NCBI GenBank assembly: GCA_020638905.1 | Contig: JACKHP010000015.1 | Coordinates: 26,196 to 90,195 of the forward strand | Length of the DNA: 64,000 nt | Direction: 5' to 3' | DNA from: Planctomycetota bacterium | GTDB taxonomy: Bacteria; Planctomycetota; B15-G4 | Shown here: positions 1 to 8,088 of the stretch, in pieces | How positions within the stretch are numbered: the stretch's first letter is position 1 | Layout of the letters: the number at the start of each line of letters is the position of its first letter | Translations under genes and position numbers: made by a program | Notes under the pieces: model-generated | Databases searched by the model: none | Told to the model about the DNA's origin: nothing | The model's input: the letters and a program-made list of their open reading frames with translations, nothing else

Positions 1-65
1 GGTGCGGCGCGCCCGCCGTGGCGGCGCACGCCGCACGGCGCGCGCGATCCGTGCGTCCGCCGCGC

Positions 66-2246
66 TCAGGTCGGCTTGGCGATGTCGATCGAGTAGTGCA
101 CCGAGTGGTCGGAGAGCGGCGCGGTGAGGCTGCTCACGTACGTGCGCTGGTCGGCCAGGGCGCGCGTGGCGAAGGCCTGCTGGAAGAATCCGGGATGGCC
201 GCCGTCGCCGAGGCCGAAGTGCTTGGCGTCGATGAAGCCGAGCGGATCGTTCTCGTCGCCGAGGGTCGTGAGCAGCTTGAACACGTAGCGCAGGACGAGG
301 CGCTTCTTGATCGCCAGGTTCTGCGCGGCGTTGCCGGCCGGGTCGACGATCGAGGGCCACAGGGGCGCGCTCCCGTCGAGGTCGAGGAGGCGCTTGGCGC
401 GCTGGTCGAGCATCACGTCGCCCACCGGGTCGAAGTCGACCGAGCACATCGCCACCCGGATCGGCTCGCTCTTCGGCAGCAGGAAGACGTGCGTCTCGCC
501 CAGGGCGCGCGGCTTGCCGTCGAAGTCGAACTGGTGCGCCCGCCATCGGCCGTTCACGCCCACGTGCACGAGCCACTCCTCGTCGCTCGAGAGGGCGTCC
601 TCGACGGCGCCGGTGAGGGCGCTCACGAAGCGGTCGACGATCTCGTCGACGAAGACGTCGATGAGCTTGTCGACCAGGCCCGCGGCGAAGCCGCCGAGGG
701 TCTCGCCGAACGACTTCTCGAGCGAGTCGCGCACGTCCTTCTTGGCGTCGTCCTTCAGCTGCTGCTCGATCTCCTTGACGACGGCGGTGATCTCGTCGGG
801 CTTGTCGCGCTTCTCGTGGCCGAGGTTGCCCTCGATGCGCTCGAGCTTGACGGTGATGCGGCGCATGTCCTGGCCGAGGTCGCCGACCGGGTCGTGCCAG
901 CCGAGCGAGAGCGTGAAGCCGGCGGCCTGGGCCGTGGCCGGCAGCTTGCTCGTGGGCACCTTGACCCGCGCGAGCGTGGGGATGCGTCCCTTCTCGGGCG
1001 GGACGAGGGTGATCTCGGGCTCGAGCAGCACCGTGCCGGCCTCGGTGAACGCGCCGCTGTTCACGAAGACGAGCAGGCGCGGACGCAGCGTGATCGTGTC
1101 GTGCAGGAAGTCCGTCCCGTTCTTGTTCGTGCGCCCGATCGGGAAGGGCACGTCGTCGGTCTCGGGCAGCTCGGGCAGGTCGACCAGGAACTCGTAGTCG
1201 CGGTCGTTGATCGCGTCGTGGTCGATGTAGCCGCCGCGCTTGCAGGTGAAGAACGTGAACTGCGTGACCGGCACCGGTCCCTCGTTCTCGGGGAACTGGA
1301 AGCCCTCGAGACGCGCGGTGGCGATGGCCTTCAGTGGCGCGAGCATGGTCGCCATGCGTCCCGACGCGTCGGCGGTGGTGGCGCGCGTGCAGTCGTAGAC
1401 CCAGCGTCCGACGGCCCACACGAACTGGCCCGGCATCGGCCAGCTCCAGTCGGCGCGGGTCATGGGTCCCGAGCGCGCGGTCTTCGGCTCGCCGTTGCGC
1501 GCGTCGTCGACGGCCGGCGGCACGAGCGCGCCCTGGTCCCAGCGCAGCTCGATCGTCCCCGTCTTCTGGATCACGCCTTCTTCGGGCTTCTTGGTCGCGT
1601 CGGTGGGCGGGTGCGGCGCGGGCGAGAGCACCTTGGCGAACTCGGGGTCGGGCTGGACCTCGAGCGTCCAGTCGTACCAGCGCTGCCACTGCCCGAAGGG
1701 GACGTCGATCGGCGACGCGTAGCTCGCGGTGCACAGGCCGGCCACCTCGACGAGCTGGCCGTCGTCGACGCGCACGTCCGAGGCGCCCTGCTTGACGGCC
1801 ACGCGGTGCGGCATCGCGCGGCAGGCGCGCGGCAGCATGCGCTTGGCGAAGCGTCCGATGATCTTCTTCTCGATCAGGTCGAGGATCGACTCGGTCGTGT
1901 CGAGGATCGCGACGATGAGCGCGACCACCGGCACGATGGCCAGGATCGCCGCCGGTCCCGTGGCGCCCAGGATGCCGGCCGCCGCCGCGAGCAGGATCGC
2001 CTCGATGATCGGCTTCGCGGTCTTGACCACGTCGCGCGCGGTCTTCAGCACGTCGTGCAGCAGGCCCAGCGCGGCCACGTTCTGCGTGAGCAGGTCGATC
2101 GAGGCCTGGTCGAGGTCGCCGAACACCGCCGGGACGAAGCAGCCGCGCGCGGCGCCGTCGCCGTCGGGCGCCGTCGTCGCCGGACGCGGGTCGAGCCGCA
2201 GGAACGGACGCTGCCGATCGCGCGCCTTCTTCGGCAGGTCGGTCAC
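66..2246 (-). CDS. Large hypothetical protein with hydrophobic segment, in a LysM/OmpA module
   Basis: A 726-residue protein of unknown family. The GTG start at 2246 overlaps the stop of the upstream gene by four bases (GTGA), so the two are translationally coupled; the much longer open frame upstream is an antisense artefact. The N-terminus is polar (about 1-45). It is followed by an alpha-helical stretch and a long alanine/glycine/isoleucine-rich hydrophobic segment at about 80-115, which could cross a membrane once or form a hairpin. The middle looks beta-rich, with conserved-looking Trp and Cys. A lysine/aspartate-rich helical region runs into amphipathic helices (from KSFGETLGGFAAGLVDKLID). 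The C-terminus, starting near WLVHVGVNGRWR, looks like a compact folded domain. There is no signal peptide. By position it could be a structural accessory or an effector of a contractile or type VI secretion system, but that is inference only. Confidence 0.8.
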   Translation of the reverse strand: MTDLPKKARDRQRPFLRLDPRPATTAPDGDGAARGCFVPAVFGDLDQASIDLLTQNVAALGLLHDVLKTARDVVKTAKPIIEAILLAAAAGILGATGPAAILAIVPVVALIVAILDTTESILDLIEKKIIGRFAKRMLPRACRAMPHRVAVKQGASDVRVDDGQLVEVAGLCTASYASPIDVPFGQWQRWYDWTLEVQPDPEFAKVLSPAPHPPTDATKKPEEGVIQKTGTIELRWDQGALVPPAVDDARNGEPKTARSGPMTRADWSWPMPGQFVWAVGRWVYDCTRATTADASGRMATMLAPLKAIATARLEGFQFPENEGPVPVTQFTFFTCKRGGYIDHDAINDRDYEFLVDLPELPETDDVPFPIGRTNKNGTDFLHDTITLRPRLLVFVNSGAFTEAGTVLLEPEITLVPPEKGRIPTLARVKVPTSKLPATAQAAGFTLSLGWHDPVGDLGQDMRRITVKLERIEGNLGHEKRDKPDEITAVVKEIEQQLKDDAKKDVRDSLEKSFGETLGGFAAGLVDKLIDVFVDEIVDRFVSALTGAVEDALSSDEEWLVHVGVNGRWRAHQFDFDGKPRALGETHVFLLPKSEPIRVAMCSVDFDPVGDVMLDQRAKRLLDLDGSAPLWPSIVDPAGNAAQNLAIKKRLVLRYVFKLLTTLGDENDPLGFIDAKHFGLGDGGHPGFFQQAFATRALADQRTYVSSLTAPLSDHSVHYSIDIAKPT

Positions 2247-4018
2247 GGCGTCACCGCCGGCGGCGCGCCGCCCTCGTGCGCGACCTTGAGTCGCGCGCGC
2301 GTGTCGTCGTCGAGGTTGCCCGTGACCGTCGCGCCCTGCTGCTTCTGGAAGGCGCGCACGGCGCGGCGGCGCTCGTCGTCGGTCATCGTTCCGGGCGCGC
2401 GGCGTCCGAAGCCGAGGTTGTAGAGCCGCTGCTCCGACGCGAGCACGTCCTGCGACATGGGCACGAGCGCGCCGGCGTCGAGGGTCATGGACAGGAACTG
2501 CTCCTCGTGCTCGAAGCGATCGGTGTCGACGCCCGCGACCTCGTTGCCGGCGCCGGTCTGGTCGGCGGCGCCGGGGGGATTGGCGCCACCCGCGCCCGTG
2601 CCGCCCCCCGCGCCGGGCGCCGTCGCGCCGCCCGTCCCGCCGGACGACTGCGCGCCCGGTGCGCCAGGTGCGCCCGGTGCGGCGGCCGCGTCGCCGTCGG
2701 GCGGCGGCGTCTCGAGCCCGAACACGTCGACGGCGAGCGTCATCGTCGTCGTCTCGTGCAGCACCGGGATGACGAGCTCGCCCTTGTCGTCGGTGAAGCC
2801 GCGCAGCACCGGCGCCTGGGGCGTGTCGCCCGCGTGCACCACGAATGCCGCGCGCGCCAACGGCTCCGGATCCTTCTTGGCGCCGTCGCGGCGCAGGCGG
2901 ATCGTCCACAGGCGCACGCCGGCCTCGCACGGCGAGTAGCGTGCGAACGCGTGGTAGAAGCGGCACGCCATCGTGTCGGTGGTCTTCTCGAACTCGCGCG
3001 CCTCGCCCTCGGCGCGCAGCAGGCGCTGCTTGCTGTCCGACCAGAAGCGCTGCTTGCAACCGGCGCTGCCCTCGCCGGTGGTGGGACAGGGCCAGTGCTT
3101 CGGATCGATCAGCGTCTCGTGCGGGAAGCTGTAGACGAGCACGCGCCGGTCCTTCTCGTAGGCCGCGTCGCGCTCCTCCTTGATGAGCTTGTCGGTCTTG
3201 GCCTTCTCGAAGCGCTTCTCGTCCTCGGCCGAGACGAGCAGCACGGGATTGAACTCGCCGCAGCCCATGAGGTCGCCCTTGTGCGCGGCGTCCTTGCCGC
3301 GGGCCAGGAAGCCCTCCTTCGGGTCGAGCACGAGCGGCGGGCCGTCGGGCATGCGGCACAGCTCGTCCATGTACTCCTTGAAGAGCACCTTCCTGAACGC
3401 GGCGGTGTTGAGCGAGTCGGGCGGCTCGATGCCGCGCGCCTGCTTGTAGGCCTTGATCGCGTCGGCCGTCTGCTTCTTCGTCTCGGGCGTCTTCGCGCCG
3501 TCGATCGGTCCCGTGTAGAACGGCACGCCGCCCACGAACGAGAGCATCGACTGGATCGACTTCGTGCCCCAGTCGTCGCCGCCGAACGGACCGCTCCAGA
3601 GCTTCTCCCACAGCGCGACGTCGCGCACGAGCACGCCGAAGACCGACTTCGCGCGGCGTCCGCTGAGCGTCTTGTTGTACTCGGGGTCGCCGCTGGGGTC
3701 GGTGTGCCCGAAGATCGCGATCGGGGGCAGGCGCTTCTGGCCCGTGGGATCGTGCGTCGCGAGGTGCCGCATCATCTTTCCGAAGGCCAGGAAGCGGCTG
3801 CGCGCGCGCGGCGAGACGAACGACGAATCGAAGTCGAAGCCGCGGTTGCTGAGGTTCATGCAGCCCGTCGTGACGAGCATCGGACGGATCGTGGCCACCG
3901 ACTCGGTGCGCGACTCGTCCGGTACCGGCGCCACGAGCAGCGGCAGCTCGAAGCGTCCGGGATGCGTGGCGATCACGCCTTCCTCGGTCACGTCGATCAT
4001 GAAGATCGGGTTGGCCAT
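2243..4018 (-). CDS. OmpA-like and peptidoglycan-binding domain protein
   Basis: 591 residues with no signal peptide. Residues about 60-130 resemble an OmpA C-terminal fold, with the motif GHTDPSGDPEYNKTLSGRRA at about 104-123; this fold binds peptidoglycan in OmpA-family proteins. A first peptidoglycan-binding-like helix set lies near 180-215 (ADAIKAYKQARGIEPPDSLN). A Gly/Ala/Pro-rich linker covers about 425-490. The C-terminus (about 525-583) is a second PG-binding-1-like repeat (EQRLYNLGFG, then RAVRAFQKQQG). Proteins of this type without an export signal are often found beside VgrG or tail-spike genes. It lies 18 bases after the LysM gene and overlaps the next gene by four bases, so the three form one leftward operon. 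The exact cellular role is unknown. Confidence 0.85.
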   Translation of the reverse strand: MANPIFMIDVTEEGVIATHPGRFELPLLVAPVPDESRTESVATIRPMLVTTGCMNLSNRGFDFDSSFVSPRARSRFLAFGKMMRHLATHDPTGQKRLPPIAIFGHTDPSGDPEYNKTLSGRRAKSVFGVLVRDVALWEKLWSGPFGGDDWGTKSIQSMLSFVGGVPFYTGPIDGAKTPETKKQTADAIKAYKQARGIEPPDSLNTAAFRKVLFKEYMDELCRMPDGPPLVLDPKEGFLARGKDAAHKGDLMGCGEFNPVLLVSAEDEKRFEKAKTDKLIKEERDAAYEKDRRVLVYSFPHETLIDPKHWPCPTTGEGSAGCKQRFWSDSKQRLLRAEGEAREFEKTTDTMACRFYHAFARYSPCEAGVRLWTIRLRRDGAKKDPEPLARAAFVVHAGDTPQAPVLRGFTDDKGELVIPVLHETTTMTLAVDVFGLETPPPDGDAAAAPGAPGAPGAQSSGGTGGATAPGAGGGTGAGGANPPGAADQTGAGNEVAGVDTDRFEHEEQFLSMTLDAGALVPMSQDVLASEQRLYNLGFGRRAPGTMTDDERRRAVRAFQKQQGATVTGNLDDDTRARLKVAHEGGAPPAVTP

Positions 4019-4036
4019 CGGTCGGTTGCGGCGCGG

Positions 4037-4732
4037 CTAGGAGCCGTGCTCCTTGACGAGCGCCTTGCGGAACGCAGGCGAGGCGAGCCCGGTGGCGAGG
4101 TCGATGTCCTCGTCCTTCACCGCGCCCGGTGCGACCTTCTTGTCCTTCTCGAACTCCTCGGCGCCCCAGCGGAACTGCTCTCTGTCGTCGCTCGCGTAGC
4201 CGGCGAAGTAGCCGAGGTTGTTGAGCCGCGCGCGCTGCCCCGCGAGCGTCTCGATCGGGTCGAGTCCGCCCACGACGAGGTCGGCCTTGATCGACTTGGC
4301 CTCCACGCGCAGCTCCGCGCGCTCGAGACGCCGCTCGATGGGACGCTCGACGAGTCCGTCCTTGCCCGGCTTCAGCGGGACGGCGTCGTCGGCTCCGCCC
4401 GTCGCGAGCAGCACCTCGACGTCGGACTTCAGCGGCACGTCGTCGAGGTCGCGCACGCGCACGCGCAGGTGCAGCGGCTGGAACGCCGCCACGAAGGTGC
4501 TGCGCGCCGCCGTCGCGACGGCTTCCTTCTTGGCCACGCGGTCGGGGATCACGACCTCGTCGCCCGGTGCGAGCACGTGTCCGTCGCCGCGCAACGCGCG
4601 CAGGGCCGCGTTGGCCGGGTCGTCGAGGATCGTGCGGAAGTCGCCGAAGCCGTGGAGTGCGGCGATGCTCGAGAGGGTCTCGCCCGACTTCACCACGTGG
4701 GTCTGCGACACCGGAGGCGCCCCAGGGTGCAT
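4037..4732 (-). CDS. LysM domain protein of the injection-type module
   Basis: 231 residues. The ATG at 4732 is preferred over the in-frame GTG at 4747 because a GGAGG lies six bases upstream of it. Residues about 10-58 form a LysM-like domain (THVVKSGETLSSIAALHGFG, ending PGDEVVIPDR). In tail and type VI systems LysM proteins bind glycan or act as baseplate/spike adaptors. The C-terminal half contains an RLNNLGYFAG element followed by a helical segment, the same kind of peptidoglycan-binding repeat seen at the end of the downstream protein. It is the first gene of a three-gene leftward operon and is divergent from the 199-residue gene at 4849. There is no signal peptide. Confidence 0.85.
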   Translation of the reverse strand: MHPGAPPVSQTHVVKSGETLSSIAALHGFGDFRTILDDPANAALRALRGDGHVLAPGDEVVIPDRVAKKEAVATAARSTFVAAFQPLHLRVRVRDLDDVPLKSDVEVLLATGGADDAVPLKPGKDGLVERPIERRLERAELRVEAKSIKADLVVGGLDPIETLAGQRARLNNLGYFAGYASDDREQFRWGAEEFEKDKKVAPGAVKDEDIDLATGLASPAFRKALVKEHGS

Positions 4733-4774
4733 CGGGAGCCTCCGCACCCCGGACGCCGTCCCGCACGGCCGGCA

Positions 4775-4783
4775 TGATACCCT
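4775..4783 (+). promoter_or_regulatory. Extended -10 promoter element (TGATACCCT)
   Basis: This matches TGnTAnnnT, the form that recurs in other intergenic spaces of this window. It sits in the gap between the divergent LysM gene and the gene at 4849. It would start a transcript near 4790, giving a leader of about 58 bases. No good -35 is visible. Confidence 0.45.
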
Positions 4784-4848
4784 GCCGCACGCGTTCGCCA
4801 GTGCGGTCGCACGTGTGGCGACGATCCGCGGGTGCGAGGTCTCCTGGC

Positions 4849-5448
4849 ATGCGCCACGAGTGGATGGTCCGTTCGGGTTCGATCGAGTACGTCGTGGTGC
4901 GCGGGGCCGACGTGTTCCTCGACGAATCGCCGCGCGAGCTCTCGCCGTCGGCTGCTGCCGCGCGCCTGCCGCGCCTCGTCCTCCTGGGTGCCGGCCGCGG
5001 GCCGTCCGGCGGTTGGGAGGCCGCGGTCTCCATGCTGCGCCTCGACGGCCCGGCGTTGATGCCCGCCGACCAGCGCGACGCCCGTGCGCTCGCGCGGCGC
5101 CTCGGGCAGTCGTTCCTCGACCGGCGTCTCGTGGCGCTCGCCTTCGCCCGTCCGTGGGGGGCGCGCCTCGATCCCGCGGCGCTGACCACGATCGATCCGG
5201 CCCCCGAGGCCGCGGCGGCGCCGGTCCGGTCCGACCCCGAGGACGAACTCACGTGGGTCGAGATCGAGCTGCTCGACTCGCGCGGCAAGCCCGTCCCGCA
5301 CGAGCCGTTCGAGCTCGTCTGCGCCGACGGCGAGCACCGCACGGGCAGCACCGACAGCAAGGGGCTGGCGCTCGTCGCGGACGTGGCCGCGGGCCAGTGC
5401 ACGGTCACCTTCCCGGGACTCGACGGCCGCGAGTGGAAGCCGAAGTGA
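4849..5448 (+). CDS. Hypothetical protein with C-terminal Ig-like/SpaA-like domain
   Basis: 199 residues, starting at an ATG with GAGGT about 10 bases upstream. The first 125 residues match no family I recognise. The C-terminal part (about 135-199) starts TWVEIELLDSRGKPVPHEPF and ends in VTFPGLDGREWKP. This is a small beta-sandwich (carboxypeptidase-regulatory-like) pattern that I know as a common C-terminal module of proteins encoded beside VgrG, PAAR or tail-spike genes. The gene is divergent from the LysM/OmpA operon, which supports membership of the same functional group. There is no signal peptide or membrane segment. The function is not known. Confidence 0.75.
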   Translation: MRHEWMVRSGSIEYVVVRGADVFLDESPRELSPSAAAARLPRLVLLGAGRGPSGGWEAAVSMLRLDGPALMPADQRDARALARRLGQSFLDRRLVALAFARPWGARLDPAALTTIDPAPEAAAAPVRSDPEDELTWVEIELLDSRGKPVPHEPFELVCADGEHRTGSTDSKGLALVADVAAGQCTVTFPGLDGREWKPK

Positions 5449-5595
5449 TGCGGCGGCGGGCGCACGCCGCGGCGTTCCCCGAGCGCAGCGGTCCAGGACG
5501 CGCTCTCTCGGTGCCGAAGCCGAGACCGTAGCCGCTCGTCGAGCGTGCAACGCCGTCCCCACGCGGCCGTCGAAGGGGTGCGGACGCGCAGCGCT

Positions 5596-5624
5596 TGGTC
5601 CCGTCGGTCGGCGCGAGGCATGAT
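5596..5624 (+). promoter_or_regulatory. Candidate recQ promoter (TTGGTC, 18 bp, CATGAT)
   Basis: A -35-like TTGGTC at 5596-5601 is followed 18 bases later by CATGAT at 5619-5624. The ATG of recQ is at 5631, so initiation about seven bases beyond the -10 would give a leaderless or nearly leaderless transcript. No Shine-Dalgarno sequence precedes that ATG, which agrees with this reading. Confidence 0.4.
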
Positions 5625-5630
5625 GCGGAC

Positions 5631-7940
5631 ATGACACCCGGGAACGCGCACGAGGATCTTCCGCCGCCCGACGAGGGCTACGACGACGGCGACGACGACT
5701 GGCTCATGCACGAGCCGGCGAGCGTGCAGGCCCGCGAGCCGCGGCCCGGCGCGCCCTCTGCGCCGCCCGCTCCCGGCGACGCGCCGGCCGGAGATCCGCG
5801 TGGTGCACCGCGCGGCGCGCGGCCCGGTCCCCCGCGCTCGGGCGATCTCTTCGCGGCGGCCCGAGCCGCGTCCACTCCCGGCGCGGCGTCCGCGGCGCCT
5901 CGCGCGCGCGTGCCCGAAGGCCCGCTCGACCTCGACGGCGGGTTGCGCCGCCTGGGATACGACGCGTTCCGTCCCGGGCAGCGCGAGGCGGTCGAGACGC
6001 TGCTGTCCGAGCGGCGATTGCTGCTCGTGGCGCCCACGGGCGGCGGCAAGTCGCTCATCTACCAGCTCCCGGGCTCGCTGCTGCCGGGCACGACGCTCGT
6101 CGTGTCGCCGCTCATCGCGCTCATGAACGACCAGGTCTCGGCGCTCACCGCGCGCGGGGTGGCGGCCACGTTCCTGGCCTCGACGCTCGACGCGGGCGAG
6201 ATCCGCACGCGCATGGCGCAGATCGCGCGCGGCGAGTACGCGCTCGTGTACGTGGCGCCCGAGCGGCTCGTGCACCCGGGCTTCCGCGCGCTGCTGCGCG
6301 ACCTCGACGTGCCGCTCATCGCGGTCGACGAGGCGCACTGCATCAGCGAGTGGGGGCACGACTTCCGTCCCGAGTACGGGGCCATCGGCGCGCTGCTCGA
6401 CGAGGTCTCGGGCGCGCGCGTGCTGGCCTGCACGGCGACCGCGACGCCGGTGGTGCGCGACGAGATCCTCGAGAAGCTGCACCTGCCGGCCGGCACGACG
6501 CAGCTCGTGCGCGGCTTCGCGCGTCCGAACTTGGCGCTCGCGGTGCGCGAGGCGCCGTCGGCGAACGATCGGCGGCGCGCGGTCGACGCGGCGCTCGCCA
6601 TGGCGCTCGAGACCGCCGTCGACCCGAAGGGCACGGCGATCATCTACTCGCCCACGCGGCGCGCCACCGAAGAGGAGGCCGATCGGCTCGTCGAGCGCGG
6701 CTGGCGCGCGGGCGGATACCACGCGGGCATGTCGGCCGACGAGCGCGAGCGCGTCCAGCGCGGGTTCATCGACGGCGAGCTCACGGTGGTCGTGGCGACG
6801 AACGCGTTCGGCATGGGCATCGACCGCGCCGACGTGCGCCTCGTCGTGCACCTCGCGCCGCCGTCGTCGATCGAGTCCTACTATCAAGAGGTGGGACGCG
6901 CGGGACGCGACGGCGAGCCGGCCGACGGGCTGCTGCTCATGGGTCCCAACGACCTCGCGCTGCGCCGCAACCTGATCGAGCGCGACTCCGGCGACGTCGA
7001 GAACGACGGCATCGGCAAGCACAAGTGGAACCTGTTCCTCGAGCTCATGCGCTGGGCCGAGGGCGGGAGCTGCCGGCACGACGCGATCCTGCGCTACTTC
7101 GGCGACGAGGACGAGACGCTCGCCGGCTGCGGCCGCTGCGACGTGTGCCGCGCGGTCGACGAAGGCGAGGGCGACGCCGACGAGACCGCGCTCGTGGTGC
7201 GCAAGGCGCTCTCGGGCGTGGCGCGCGTCCACGGACGCTACGGCATGCAGCTCGCGGCCAAGCTGCTGCGCGGCGCGCCCGACGACCGGCTCGCGCGCTC
7301 GGGACTCGTCGCCGTCTCGACCTACGGCGTGCTGCGCGAGCGCGACGAAGACTGGATCGTGCGTCTGCTGCGGCGGTGCGTCACCGCGGGCTGGGTCGAC
7401 TTCCGCGGCGGCGACCGTCCGGTGGTCGTGCTCACCGAAGAGGGCAAGGACGTCATGTCCGGCAAGCGTCCGGCACGGCTGCTGCTGCCCAGCGAGCGCG
7501 TCGAGCGCGCGTCGCGCGACGACGGCGGACGTCGCGGCAAGCGCGGCCGGCGCAGCGCGTCCAGCGGCTTCGGCGGGGGAGGCGGCGGCTTCGGCGAAGC
7601 GCGCGCGTCCGGCGGCGGACGACGCAAGACGTCGGCGGCCGACACCGAGCTGGTCGACTTCGAGGCGCGCGAGCGCTTCGAGGCGCTGCGCCGACACCGG
7701 CTCGCACTGGCCAAGGCGCAGTCCGTCCCGCCGTACGTCGTGGCGAGCGACCGCACGCTGCGCGACATGGCGAACCGCTTCCCGACCAGCCTGCACGAGC
7801 TCGAGCAGGTGCACGGCATCGGTCCCAGCAAGGCCGAGCGCTACGGACAGGGCTTCCTCGACGTGCTCGCCGGACGCGAACCGGTGATCGAAGACGGCGA
7901 CGCGGGCGACGCCGGCGGAGACGACGCTCCGGCGGAGTGA
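5631..7940 (+). CDS. recQ: ATP-dependent DNA helicase RecQ
   Basis: 769 residues. RecQ unwinds DNA 3' to 5' in recombination and stalled-fork repair. An N-terminal extension of about 95 residues, rich in Pro, Ala and Asp, is longer than in typical RecQ (about 600 residues). The helicase core follows: Walker A APTGGGKS with Lys140, DEAH at 233-236 followed by CISEWGHDFRPEY, a second RecA lobe with TNAFGMGIDRADVR, and the QEVGRAGRDGEP motif. The zinc-binding region ends in CGRCDVC, then comes the winged-helix RQC domain. A glycine-rich linker (SSGFGGGGGG) leads to a C-terminal HRDC domain (ERFEALRRHRLALAKAQ, then VHGIGPSKAERYG). The start at 5631 is the only ATG before the acidic N-terminus. 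It stands alone as a transcription unit. Confidence 0.96.
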   Translation: MTPGNAHEDLPPPDEGYDDGDDDWLMHEPASVQAREPRPGAPSAPPAPGDAPAGDPRGAPRGARPGPPRSGDLFAAARAASTPGAASAAPRARVPEGPLDLDGGLRRLGYDAFRPGQREAVETLLSERRLLLVAPTGGGKSLIYQLPGSLLPGTTLVVSPLIALMNDQVSALTARGVAATFLASTLDAGEIRTRMAQIARGEYALVYVAPERLVHPGFRALLRDLDVPLIAVDEAHCISEWGHDFRPEYGAIGALLDEVSGARVLACTATATPVVRDEILEKLHLPAGTTQLVRGFARPNLALAVREAPSANDRRRAVDAALAMALETAVDPKGTAIIYSPTRRATEEEADRLVERGWRAGGYHAGMSADERERVQRGFIDGELTVVVATNAFGMGIDRADVRLVVHLAPPSSIESYYQEVGRAGRDGEPADGLLLMGPNDLALRRNLIERDSGDVENDGIGKHKWNLFLELMRWAEGGSCRHDAILRYFGDEDETLAGCGRCDVCRAVDEGEGDADETALVVRKALSGVARVHGRYGMQLAAKLLRGAPDDRLARSGLVAVSTYGVLRERDEDWIVRLLRRCVTAGWVDFRGGDRPVVVLTEEGKDVMSGKRPARLLLPSERVERASRDDGGRRGKRGRRSASSGFGGGGGGFGEARASGGGRRKTSAADTELVDFEARERFEALRRHRLALAKAQSVPPYVVASDRTLRDMANRFPTSLHELEQVHGIGPSKAERYGQGFLDVLAGREPVIEDGDAGDAGGDDAPAE

Positions 7941-8014
7941 CGGCTGCTCGCGTCCGACGCGGGGGATGTCGCGCGTGTCGCGGCATGCGCGTCGCGCGCG
8001 GCACGCGCGGCGCC

Positions 8015-8043
8015 TTGTCGAATGCGGGCGATCCGGGGATGAT
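8015..8043 (+). promoter_or_regulatory. Candidate promoter (TTGTCG, 17 bp, GATGAT)
   Basis: TTGTCG at 8015-8020 and GATGAT at 8038-8043 are exactly 17 bases apart, 46 bases before the lipoprotein gene at 8089. A similar -10 (ATGAT) occurs upstream of recQ and of the 13645 and 44044 genes. Confidence 0.45.
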
Positions 8044-8088
8044 GGCCCCGAGCCGGGGGGAGTGGGTTCCGCGCCAGGGGAGCGACCG

